From Desertifilum tharense IPPAS B-1220 (GTDB taxonomy: Bacteria; Cyanobacteriota; Cyanobacteriia; Cyanobacteriales; Desertifilaceae), in contig NZ_MJGC01000048.1 of assembly GCF_001746915.1 (NCBI RefSeq), forward strand, positions 1-64,000: 64,000 nucleotides of DNA. The letters are read 5' to 3'. The position numbers and the translations under genes are program-made. Below the pieces are notes generated by a model. The model saw only the letters and a program-made list of their open reading frames with translations, did not search any database and was not told the DNA's origin. Below, piece after piece: positions 44,605 through 52,046 of this stretch. How positions within the stretch are numbered: the stretch's first letter is position 1; the number at the start of each line of letters is the position of its first letter.

Positions 44605-46017
44605 TTAATTTTTCTGGGTAAATCGAGCAATGAGCTGATAAATCAGGCGAAAGAGGGCAACGATCGCGATTAATGCTGCGCCGACGAGCGGCGGGACAAT
44701 CAGCAAGCGCCCCAACAGGGGAGAACCGCGAAACACGAAGGCGGCGATCGCTAAACTAATTCCGGCCAGAATGGTCAGGTCAAACTTTTCAATCCATCGT
44801 CGATATTGAGCATAAACTAGCAGTCCGATTGCACCCCCCCAAAGGCCCATCGCGATCCCAGGCGAAGCAATCCAGCCATCCAGCACCAGGGCAAGCAAAG
44901 CTGCTTCATAGCCTGTAAATCCAGCGATGCCCAACCATTCTACGGTGGAAAAGGCCGCCCGATGAGGGCGCGCTACCTGAGCTGGGGTCGCCGCTACGGG
45001 TGCTGGATGGGGCGTTGGGGCTTGGGAAGGGACAGGAACGGGGGAGGGGATAGGGGGAGGAGTCGGCGGGCTAGAAAGGGCTGCAATTACCTCCTGAGCC
45101 GACTGGAAGCGTTGATTGGGCGCAGAGAGTAACAGGCGATCCAGCACTTGGGCGAGTTGAGGGGAAACTTGAATGCGCGATCGCCAATTCCACTGATTGT
45201 TGTAACTATCAAATAAGCTTTTGGGGTCTTCGTTGGCCAGCAAATTCAAACATGTCACCGCCAGGGCGTACAAGTCGGTTGAGGGATACACTTGAGTCCC
45301 CGCCATTTGTTCGGGTGGGGCAAACCCCTGGGAATAAATCCCCGTAGAACCCGCCGCTTGAGGGGTGTTGGTAATTTGTTTGACCGCTCCAAAGTCTAAC
45401 AGGTGGAAGCGACCGGCGCGATCGCGCATGATGTTAGAGGGTTTAATATCTCGGTGGATCGACCCGCGATCGTGAACAAACTGAAGAATCGGTAAAATTT
45501 GCTCTAAAACCTGCAAGACCTCCGCTTCCGAAAAAGCCCCCTTTTGCTGTAACTCCTGTTCTAAATTGCGGCCGTCGATGAACTCTTGAACCAGATAAAA
45601 AAACTTCTCTTCCTGACCGGGTTGGCGCGTCGCCACATTCAGCGGAAAAAACGCAAACAAGTCGGGAATCTGTGGGTGTTTGTTGCCCAACTCCTCTAAA
45701 ACCGCCGCCTCGCGCTCAAAAAGCTGTTGCGCGATCGCCATCTGCTGTGCCGACAAATCCCCAGCCGGCTGAAACTGCTTCACCACGCATTGTCGCATCG
45801 CCGGAGTATAGCGATCGCGAGCTAAAAACGCCGCCCCAAACCCTCCTTTACCCAGCAACTGAATCGGCAGGTAGCGACCCGCTAAAATTAACGGCATCCC
45901 GCAGGTGGTGCAGAACTTTTGCGAAACCGTCTTGAGCGTCTCTGAATCGTCTAGGTCATTAAAATGATTGAGCGGGCGAGGGCAACCTGGACGAGTGCAG
46001 CAAACTTCCATAATCAA
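44605..46017 (-). CDS. 4-Cys Ser/Thr protein kinase with C-terminal membrane helices
   Basis: A 470-residue kinase. The N terminus has a zinc-ribbon-like cysteine set (CCTRPGC near 6-12, CTTCG near 36-40), the mark of the cyanobacterial 4-Cys kinases. The Hanks kinase domain is intact: GKGGFGAAF, the ATP Lys in CVVKQF, IHRDIKPSN and LLDFGAVKQ. A Pro-rich linker (about 315-350) leads to three or four transmembrane helices (about 365-465). The kinase is thus likely on the cytoplasmic side of a membrane, with redox or zinc sensing at the N terminus inferred. It is next to the porin and the rbcR gene, both on the same strand but with gaps that suggest separate transcription. Confidence 0.88.
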   Translation of the reverse strand: MIMEVCCTRPGCPRPLNHFNDLDDSETLKTVSQKFCTTCGMPLILAGRYLPIQLLGKGGFGAAFLARDRYTPAMRQCVVKQFQPAGDLSAQQMAIAQQLFEREAAVLEELGNKHPQIPDLFAFFPLNVATRQPGQEEKFFYLVQEFIDGRNLEQELQQKGAFSEAEVLQVLEQILPILQFVHDRGSIHRDIKPSNIMRDRAGRFHLLDFGAVKQITNTPQAAGSTGIYSQGFAPPEQMAGTQVYPSTDLYALAVTCLNLLANEDPKSLFDSYNNQWNWRSRIQVSPQLAQVLDRLLLSAPNQRFQSAQEVIAALSSPPTPPPIPSPVPVPSQAPTPHPAPVAATPAQVARPHRAAFSTVEWLGIAGFTGYEAALLALVLDGWIASPGIAMGLWGGAIGLLVYAQYRRWIEKFDLTILAGISLAIAAFVFRGSPLLGRLLIVPPLVGAALIAIVALFRLIYQLIARFTQKN

Positions 46018-46097
46018 TCTCAGTTTTGAAAGAACAGAGTCTCAAAACTAAAGTAAAGGATAAAGCGAGGGTCTTCATCCTTTGGCTTGACACGCAC

Positions 46098-47123
46098 TCA
46101 GGTTGGAGGCTGAGGCGTCGAGTTAGCGTCCAGACTCGGTAAAGCGCTACTGAGCGTTACGGGGGGCACCGCCTCCGCTTCGCCGTTGGGAATCACTTTA
46201 CCCTGAGTCGCAAAAGAAGGCAAAATCACCTGCGTAAAAGCCTCTGCTGCTTTGGATCGGTAGCGATGGGGATTGGCAATCACCGAGAGCATCCGTTGAA
46301 CCACCACCCCTTCAATCCGAGTCCGGTGCAACACCCCCATTTGTAACTCTTTTTCAATCGCCGAAATCGAGACAAACGCCGCCCCCAAGCCAGACTGAAC
46401 CGCATTTTTAATCGCTTCAATAGAATTGAGTTCCATCTCAATTTTCAATCGCCGCGTCTCAATCCCGCAGCGCGTCAACACCTGATCGATAACTTTACGA
46501 ATCGTCGATTGGGAGTCTAAAGCAATAAACTGGAGTTTATACAGATCGTCCCTCTGGATTGTCTTAAAACGGGCTAACGGGTGAAAAGTGGGCAGAATCA
46601 GCGCCAGTTCATCTTCAGCGTAGGGAATAATATCAAGAGATTCTTGCAATTCAGGAGGAACTTCACCGCCAATAATCGCCAGATCGATTTGTCCATTGGC
46701 CACGCTCCAAGAGGTTCGGCGGGTTGAGTGAACGTGAAGCTGTACGGCCACATCCGGGTAGTGTTGGCGAAATAAGCCAATCATGCGGGGAAGCAAGTAC
46801 GTTCCGGTCGTTTGGGAAGCTCCGACGATCAGCGTTCCGCCTTGAAGATTTTGTAAATCCTCAATCGCCCGACAAGTTTCTTGACAAAGAGACAGAATTT
46901 TTTCTCCATAACTCAAGAGGAGATGTCCAGCCTCAGTCAGTTGAGCGCGTCGGCCGCCGCGATCGAATAACGGCACGTCGAGTTGTCTTTCCAAGTTCTG
47001 CACCTGTAGACTAACCGCAGGCTGAGAAACATATAAACTATCTGCGGCTCGTTTAAAGCTTCCTTCAGCGGCGATCGCTTTGAGAATCCGTAACTGATCC
47101 AAAGTAAAAGGAACTTCAGACAT
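46098..47123 (-). CDS. rbcR: LysR family regulator RbcR
   Basis: A 341-residue LysR-type regulator beginning [20 protein letters not shown]. The helix-turn-helix reads [25 protein letters not shown], and the effector domain has [12 protein letters not shown]. The sequence follows RbcR, the essential cyanobacterial/plastid activator of the RuBisCO operon and carbon-fixation genes, rather than NdhR/CmpR. The frame is open 67 codons upstream, but the first 67 residues of that reading (basic and low-complexity, encoded by the heptamer-repeat tract) do not belong to the family; ATG 47123 is the start. It is divergent from the photosystem-related cluster. RuBisCO genes are not in this window. Confidence 0.93.
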   Translation of the reverse strand: MSEVPFTLDQLRILKAIAAEGSFKRAADSLYVSQPAVSLQVQNLERQLDVPLFDRGGRRAQLTEAGHLLLSYGEKILSLCQETCRAIEDLQNLQGGTLIVGASQTTGTYLLPRMIGLFRQHYPDVAVQLHVHSTRRTSWSVANGQIDLAIIGGEVPPELQESLDIIPYAEDELALILPTFHPLARFKTIQRDDLYKLQFIALDSQSTIRKVIDQVLTRCGIETRRLKIEMELNSIEAIKNAVQSGLGAAFVSISAIEKELQMGVLHRTRIEGVVVQRMLSVIANPHRYRSKAAEAFTQVILPSFATQGKVIPNGEAEAVPPVTLSSALPSLDANSTPQPPT

Positions 47124-47144
47124 ATTTGCTAAACCTAAAGGAGG

Positions 47145-47172
47145 ATAGGGAATGGGGAATAGGAAATGGGAG
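47145..47172. repeat. Degenerate heptamer array (ATRGGGA)x4
   Basis: Four 7-bp units, ATAGGGA ATGGGGA ATAGGAA ATGGGAG, occupy the spacer between rbcR and the divergent gene. They form a purine-rich tract typical of cyanobacterial STRR repeats, and sit in the rbcR leader or promoter. Confidence 0.75.
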
Positions 47173-47367
47173 TTGAGAAGATGTGCATGACCCGAATTTA
47201 GGACTGGGAATGAGGATTGTCTCCCAGAAGGAAGCGAAAAACCTGGCGGCGACTCGCTTGCTCGGTGCAATTCCCAATTCTCAGATCTCAATTGCCAATT
47301 TCCCTCACAATAACGTTGTGACATGAAACGGGATCAAAATAAATAGACCTAACTTTTTAAGGCATCT

Positions 47368-48279
47368 ATGAAACGGGAGGTTGTTGAGGACTTTCTGAAT
47401 TTACCAGGTATTGCGGGGGTCGCCCTAATGGATGGGCGATCGCGACCCTACTTTTGTGGGGTGGACAATACGCTGAACTTTCAGCAAAAAGAAGCCCTCG
47501 CCCAAGGGATTCGTCAAGTGGTAGAGACCACGCCAGAGGGGTTTGAATCATTTGAGTTTCAATTTACGGCACATCGAGTTTATATTTACAAGCTAGCCCA
47601 GGGCATGATTTTGCTGGTTCTCACCAGCGAGGACTTGGTTGACTTGCACTATCTGGGCGCGGTAGAAAAGCTCAAAATGGCTTTGCAAGAGAACTTGACC
47701 ACTGCGATCGCGACGTTTCGCTTGCTGGCCGGGAGCATTACTCTTTCCAGTCAAAGTTACTGGAAATCCGCTCCCCAACCCCCGGTTCCTCAACCGGCTT
47801 CTCCTTCTTCAGTCGATAGCGGACGAACCACAGGTTCCCGCAATGGCTTTAAAACCGCGCCCCCTTCCCCTAATTCTTCGGTTCCTCCTAGCTTGCATCC
47901 GCTCTCATCGGAGCCAGAACCCCAGCAACAAGGTTCTCAAGTTACGCTAAAAGAAATCCTCCTAGCGCTGAACCACTTATCTGAGTTCACCACTCATTAC
48001 CTCGGAACTGCCGTGATCGCCAACTATTGGAAGTCCAGTCGTCCAGAAGTGCAATGGCTCAACGAGTTCCACATTACTCGCGGTGCAGAAATTACTTTTG
48101 GTGAAACAACCGGATCGGAGGCGTCGCTTCACGAAGCGGTCGATCTCCAGCAAATTCAGTGGATACAGGCGTGGGTTTCTGCTTTTATTACTCGGTGTAC
48201 GCGGGTGATCCGCGACTTTCCGCTGCTTGTGGAGCAAACAGCCCTCAGCGAGCAGCAGAAAAAGTTACTCCTTCCCTAA
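47368..48279 (+). CDS. Uncharacterised protein, first gene of the ferredoxin/V4R cluster
   Basis: A 303-residue protein. Residues 1-125 look like a roadblock/LC7-type fold (LNLPGIAGVALMDGRSRP, FEFQFTAHRVYIYKLAQGMILLVLT), a module found in small GTPase systems. Residues about 130-190 are a Ser/Pro-rich linker. The C-terminal part (about 195-303) is helical (LKEILLALNHLSEFTTHYLGT, LLVEQTALSEQQKKLL). I recognise no enzyme motif. It lies 25 bp upstream of the ferredoxin gene, so the two are probably co-transcribed and the cluster is likely driven from the rbcR-proximal promoter. Assignment of the first domain is by eye only. Confidence 0.7.
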   Translation: MKREVVEDFLNLPGIAGVALMDGRSRPYFCGVDNTLNFQQKEALAQGIRQVVETTPEGFESFEFQFTAHRVYIYKLAQGMILLVLTSEDLVDLHYLGAVEKLKMALQENLTTAIATFRLLAGSITLSSQSYWKSAPQPPVPQPASPSSVDSGRTTGSRNGFKTAPPSPNSSVPPSLHPLSSEPEPQQQGSQVTLKEILLALNHLSEFTTHYLGTAVIANYWKSSRPEVQWLNEFHITRGAEITFGETTGSEASLHEAVDLQQIQWIQAWVSAFITRCTRVIRDFPLLVEQTALSEQQKKLLLP

Positions 48280-48303
48280 TCTTTACTTTCACTAGGCAAT
48301 TCG

Positions 48304-48786
48304 ATGGTTAAAATTGTCAAGCTTGAGCCAATTGCTCAGGAAACTGAAATCGCAACGAATAATAATTTGCTGTCGATCTTAATTGAAAAAGACCTTGATG
48401 TCCTTAAAGAATGTGGCGGGCGGGGAATGTGCGCCACTTGCCACGTCTATATTAAGCAGGGGATGAATTTTCTCTCGCCGATGACGCGCCGCGAACAGCG
48501 CACGCTGGAAATTATTACCTCCTGCAAGCCGACTTCTCGCTTGGCGTGTCAGTCGCGCGTTTTAGACGATGGGGTGGTGGTGGAACTGCCCCCTGGGATG
48601 TACGTTAAATCCTTACAAGATATTGAGGCGTTAATTGGACGACGCGCCGAGCAAGATTTACTCCACCCCGTTACCGGCCAAGTGCTGGTTGAGAATGGTA
48701 AGTTAATTACCCGTTCTACGCTCAAGCAACTGGAAACGACGAAATTCCAAATCGGAGAGTTTTTAACCTATACCACAGATGCCTAG
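48304..48786 (+). CDS. 2Fe-2S ferredoxin-like protein
   Basis: A 160-residue electron carrier. A plant-type beta-grasp 2Fe-2S domain fills residues 1-100 with cysteines C37-x5-C43-x2-C46 and C82 (CGGRGMCATC ... LACQ) as the four cluster ligands; the spacing between the first two differs slightly from PetF (Cx4C). The last 60 residues (about 100-160) form an extension not seen in PetF. It corresponds to the ferredoxin-like member of the Synechocystis slr0144-slr0152 cluster (slr0148 as I recall). It probably donates electrons within photosystem assembly or repair; the partner is unknown. Confidence 0.85.
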   Translation: MVKIVKLEPIAQETEIATNNNLLSILIEKDLDVLKECGGRGMCATCHVYIKQGMNFLSPMTRREQRTLEIITSCKPTSRLACQSRVLDDGVVVELPPGMYVKSLQDIEALIGRRAEQDLLHPVTGQVLVENGKLITRSTLKQLETTKFQIGEFLTYTTDA

Positions 48787-48864
48787 GTTCGATCCCTGCT
48801 CGCGGCGTTGGCTTAAAGAGCAGGAGTTGGGCTGGGTTTGGGAGCGATTTTTCTTAAAGGATTT

Positions 48865-49344
48865 ATGATTACTCAACTCGAACGTTTGAGCCAGATGGCA
48901 GATGGTCGCTATGCTACGGATGCGGAACTGTTGTTTTTAGAGGAATATATCCAATCTTTTAGCTTGCGCGTGCAGACCTATCGCCAAATTCAAGCTTCAG
49001 AAGCAGAACTGTTAGAGCAGGTTCAACATCGAATTCGACAGGTCGATCCGGCGCTGTTGTTGAGCAACCAAACGGACTTGAGTGGAAAATGGAAGCGCGA
49101 TACGATTCGGGTGCTGCGCTATTCGGCAATTACAGTATTGCTTGATGATGCCGAACTGTTGCGCGATCGCCTTTTGTTTTGGATGCAGACGGTGATGAAG
49201 GCGTTTGATGCTCAACGAAGCTGTAACGTGACCTATCATGTCATGCAACAAGTGGTGCAATCGCTGTTTCCCCTAGATGAGGCGAGCTTGCTGTGTCCAA
49301 TTTTAGAGTTAAATCGGTCGCTGCTCGGAGCCAAGCCGGAGTGA
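48865..49344 (+). CDS. Phycobilisome (allophycocyanin-like) globin-fold protein, copy 1
   Basis: A 159-residue all-helical protein starting MITQLERLSQMADGRYATDAE, with AAGG just upstream of ATG 48865. Its layout resembles phycobiliprotein subunits (PF00502-like): KRDTIRVLRYSAITVLLDDAELLRDRLLFW aligns to the CLRD...LRY chromophore loop. The chromophore cysteine position carries Trp (KWKRD), so it should not bind bilin covalently through that site. It is paired with the V4R gene downstream; the same pair recurs at 50746-51934. Apparently not an antenna subunit but an assembly or scaffold protein, by inference. Confidence 0.72.
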   Translation: MITQLERLSQMADGRYATDAELLFLEEYIQSFSLRVQTYRQIQASEAELLEQVQHRIRQVDPALLLSNQTDLSGKWKRDTIRVLRYSAITVLLDDAELLRDRLLFWMQTVMKAFDAQRSCNVTYHVMQQVVQSLFPLDEASLLCPILELNRSLLGAKPE

Positions 49345-49514
49345 GGCGTTTTTAAGTGGCATGTGGAGTTAGGTAACAACTATGAGGCTAGCTCCGGCTG
49401 CAAAGTTTAAAATAAGGACGCGATCGCTATTTTAAGACTCAACCCCAGATCGGAGGGCGCGAGTGCGATCGCCCGTCCGTTTAATCCTCCTCAGCCCAAA
49501 CGTTTTGCACAACT

Positions 49515-50198
49515 ATGGTGAACGTAACAACCCGCCCGAACTCGCAGAAACGGAAGCATCCTAAAAAACACAATCATTACGGTTTTCGCGATTTCTTCCA
49601 GTTTCAGCCAGAGCAAGGCACGCTTGTAGACTGGAACGAAGCTCAAAATGTTCTGACTAGCGAAGATTTTATTATTGGTTTAGTAGAGGGTTTAGAAGAA
49701 GAAGTCGGCGATGCCTCAGCCGCCATTATGTACACCATTGGCTGTGAATGGGGACAAAAAGATGCCTTCTTTTTTGAAAAATGGTTTGAAAAGGAATTCG
49801 ATCGCAATATCCGCCAAACCAACCTCATGTTTCTCCTCGAAACCTGGTGGTGGCCGTTTACCTCCCAAGGTTGGGGCCGTTGGGAAGTGGATATGGGCGA
49901 TCGCAAACAGGGATTTATGTTCATTAACCTGTTTGACTCGGCGGTGGCTCGCAGCTTGGGCGATGTTGGCAAACCCGTCTGTCATATCTACGCAGGCTTG
50001 TTTGCAGGCTTTTTTACCGAGTTGGTGAAAAAACAACTCAGTTGCATTGAAATTCAATGCTATTCAATGGGCGAAACCTATTGTAAGTTCCTGATTGGGG
50101 GCAAAGATCGCATTGATGCGGCCGCTTTCTGGCTCAACGAAGGCGCAACCGCTCGCGATATTGAAAAACGTTTACGCGCCGGAGAAAGGCTCGGATGA
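49515..50198 (+). CDS. V4R-domain protein, copy 1
   Basis: A 227-residue protein with a C-terminal V4R (vinyl-4-reductase-type) domain. The signature region is VCHIYAGLFAGFFTEL ... CIEIQCYSMGETYCKFLIG, with cysteines and acidic residues that bind metal or a hydrophobic ligand in related proteins. The N terminus (about 1-45) is basic and disordered-looking, then FRDFFQFQPEQGTLVDWNEAQNVL. V4R proteins in this cluster type (Slr0144 and Slr0147 in Synechocystis) have been linked to photosystem assembly and chlorophyll or bilin handling. It is followed by a 4-bp stop/start overlap (ATGA) with the next gene, showing translational coupling. Confidence 0.82.
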   Translation: MVNVTTRPNSQKRKHPKKHNHYGFRDFFQFQPEQGTLVDWNEAQNVLTSEDFIIGLVEGLEEEVGDASAAIMYTIGCEWGQKDAFFFEKWFEKEFDRNIRQTNLMFLLETWWWPFTSQGWGRWEVDMGDRKQGFMFINLFDSAVARSLGDVGKPVCHIYAGLFAGFFTELVKKQLSCIEIQCYSMGETYCKFLIGGKDRIDAAAFWLNEGATARDIEKRLRAGERLG

Positions 50199-50521
50199 GT
50201 CAGCTAACCCTTAATCCTACGAATGGTAAATCGGCGATCGCCCCGCCGGAACATTGGCTCAAACAGTCCGTGGGTGACTTTTTTGCTGGCATTAATTGGG
50301 AACGACATTCCGTTGAAGTGCAGCAAATCAAACGGGCTGTTCAACAAGGCAGTCGCGAGCCTTTAGCCCTAACCTTGAAGGTTTCGCAATTTTTGAGCTG
50401 CATTCCTTGGGAAGGTCAACCCCTAGCGGCTTCCCCGGTTGCCGAACCTGAGATTGACTTAGACACGGCTGTGCCGCCCTCAAATGAGTTTACGCTCGAA
50501 GATTTTTCGGATTTATTCTAA
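50195..50521 (+). CDS. Small acidic protein coupled to V4R gene
   Basis: A 108-residue protein starting MSQLTLNPTNGKSAIA; the ATG overlaps the stop of the V4R gene by 4 bases, so translation is probably coupled. Near residues 20-65 (HWLKQSVGDFFAGINWERH, SQFLSCIPWEG) are predicted helices; the C terminus is acidic (EIDLDTAVPPSNEFTLEDFSDLF). I know no domain for it. It probably corresponds to a small unknown gene of the slr0144-slr0152 cluster (possibly slr0145). Confidence 0.75.
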   Translation: MSQLTLNPTNGKSAIAPPEHWLKQSVGDFFAGINWERHSVEVQQIKRAVQQGSREPLALTLKVSQFLSCIPWEGQPLAASPVAEPEIDLDTAVPPSNEFTLEDFSDLF

Positions 50522-50745
50522 GTTGAGAAGCCTTATCCGCTCTGAGTTAAGCGCTTAGAGATTGGGAATACTGAGAACTAGAGGTAAAGCTCGGCGTGCT
50601 GAGGCTGGGGCTGGAACCCGATGGGCGCATCGAGCTGTCCAAGCGTCCGGCGAGATGGCTCAGTTCCCAACGGCATCGTTAACAGTCTCTCTAGAGCAGC
50701 CTCTGTGGGGCTTTGCTGCGAACTCACTCTTATGGTTGACAACTT

Positions 50746-51231
50746 ATGCACCCTAAACTTGAAACGCTGTTTGAAGAAGCGGAAAATCGATACCTCAAAC
50801 CGGAAGAACTCACCGTATTAAGCCAATATGTGGAGTCTTTACCGGAACGGTTAGAAGTTTACCGACAGATCCGCGATCGCGAAATTGACATCATGCAAAC
50901 CGTCGCCGATCGACTCACCGCTCAATTTCCCCAAGAGTCTAAAGATACCCTAGAACGCAGTATTAAAAACGCCCTGCTGATGCTGCGCTACTGTGCAATG
51001 GCAATGCTCCTCAACGATGAAGCCTTTGTCAAAGAACGCTTATTGGGTTGGTTGGCTCAAAGCATTCAGACCTATAAAACTCAACCCATTGATTCAGCCC
51101 TCTATAAGCTGTTAAACCAACAACTGGCCCAATCCTTAACAGCCAAGCAAATTAACCTCCTCAAGCCCGCTTTGGTGCTGGCTCAAACCTCTTTACTGAA
51201 GCTTGAAGGTGCCAGCGAGCCAAAATCGTAA
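50746..51231 (+). CDS. Phycobilisome (allophycocyanin-like) globin-fold protein, copy 2
   Basis: A 161-residue helical protein starting MHPKLETLFEEAENRYLKPEEL, the same layout as copy 1 (AEN-RYLKPEELTVLSQYVESLPERLEVYRQIRDREID). The loop SIKNALLMLRYCAMAMLLNDEAFVKERLL aligns with phycobiliprotein CLRDGE...LRY; the chromophore Cys position is Ser (SIKN), though a Cys follows LRY. Similarity to copy 1 shows that a gene pair (globin-like + V4R) was duplicated. It lies 43 bp before the second V4R gene. Confidence 0.72.
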   Translation: MHPKLETLFEEAENRYLKPEELTVLSQYVESLPERLEVYRQIRDREIDIMQTVADRLTAQFPQESKDTLERSIKNALLMLRYCAMAMLLNDEAFVKERLLGWLAQSIQTYKTQPIDSALYKLLNQQLAQSLTAKQINLLKPALVLAQTSLLKLEGASEPKS

Positions 51232-51274
51232 GGGCGATCGCGATTTTCCTGTGTATTTACCCCCCAATTGACCT

Positions 51275-51934
51275 ATGATTTCCGTTGCCGATCTCCTCAT
51301 TGACAACCGCATCCCTGGAAACTACTTCGCCATCGATGCCTACGTCCGTAGCGACTTAGAATTAGGACTGCTCGAAAATCGTCGAGGCAATCGTCTTTTG
51401 GCAATGCCCGAAACCCTAATTCAAGCGATTTACTCCGGTTTAGATAAAGAAACAGGTCAAGCCACCGGACTGGTATTGTTTAACTGCGGTCGGTGGTGGG
51501 GAAAAAACTTCTATGCTCGGTTTTGCGAAGAAATTGCCGAATACTATAAAACCGCCGTCAGCGATATGGCAATGGTGGAGTTTATTCAATGCTTGCAACA
51601 GTGCTGGATCGTTCACGGTTGGGGCAAAATTGAGCTAGACCAAACCCACCAACATCTGGGCTTTTTGCTGGTCAATACCTGGAACTCTCCCTTTGCAGCC
51701 CACGCCCCCAAAGGCAATCGTCCCGTTTGTCACCTTGATGCTGGGATTTTTAGTGCCTTCTTCAGTCAACTGAGCAACCGAGAATTACATTGCGTCCAAA
51801 CGGATTGCGAATCTCTGGGCGCATCGTGCAATCGTTTTATCCTCGGCTTACCGGACAGACTGCGCCCGGTTGAAAGTTGGGTTCAAGATGGTTTAAGCCA
51901 CGACGAGATGATGCAACGTTTGGCACAAAGTTAG
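51275..51934 (+). CDS. V4R-domain protein, copy 2
   Basis: A 219-residue V4R protein. The C-terminal signature VCHLDAGIFSAFFSQL ... CVQTDCESLGASCNRFILG matches copy 1 (positions of Cys and the SxG turn conserved). The N-terminal region (residues 1-60) is unlike copy 1: SVADLLIDNRIPGNYFAID. It is the last gene of the globin/V4R set, 112 bp before the Ser/Thr kinase. It corresponds to slr0144/slr0147-type genes of Synechocystis. Confidence 0.82.
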   Translation: MISVADLLIDNRIPGNYFAIDAYVRSDLELGLLENRRGNRLLAMPETLIQAIYSGLDKETGQATGLVLFNCGRWWGKNFYARFCEEIAEYYKTAVSDMAMVEFIQCLQQCWIVHGWGKIELDQTHQHLGFLLVNTWNSPFAAHAPKGNRPVCHLDAGIFSAFFSQLSNRELHCVQTDCESLGASCNRFILGLPDRLRPVESWVQDGLSHDEMMQRLAQS

Positions 51935-52046
51935 CCGTCTTCGCCAATGGTCGTTTTTCTCAGCTTGCAAGGCAATAGCGGGCTGAGATTGTAATGGCGC
52001 GGATGCACCAAACATTAGGACAGTAACCATTGCACAAACCCTAAAC

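Noticed and set aside
47124..47324. Upstream extension of rbcR by 67 codons
   Set aside because: The extra residues are encoded by repeat-rich intergenic DNA and the family starts at [10 protein letters not shown].
50562..50756. Small frame between the V4R unit and the second globin-like gene
   Set aside because: Composition looks like noise and it overlaps the start of the next gene.
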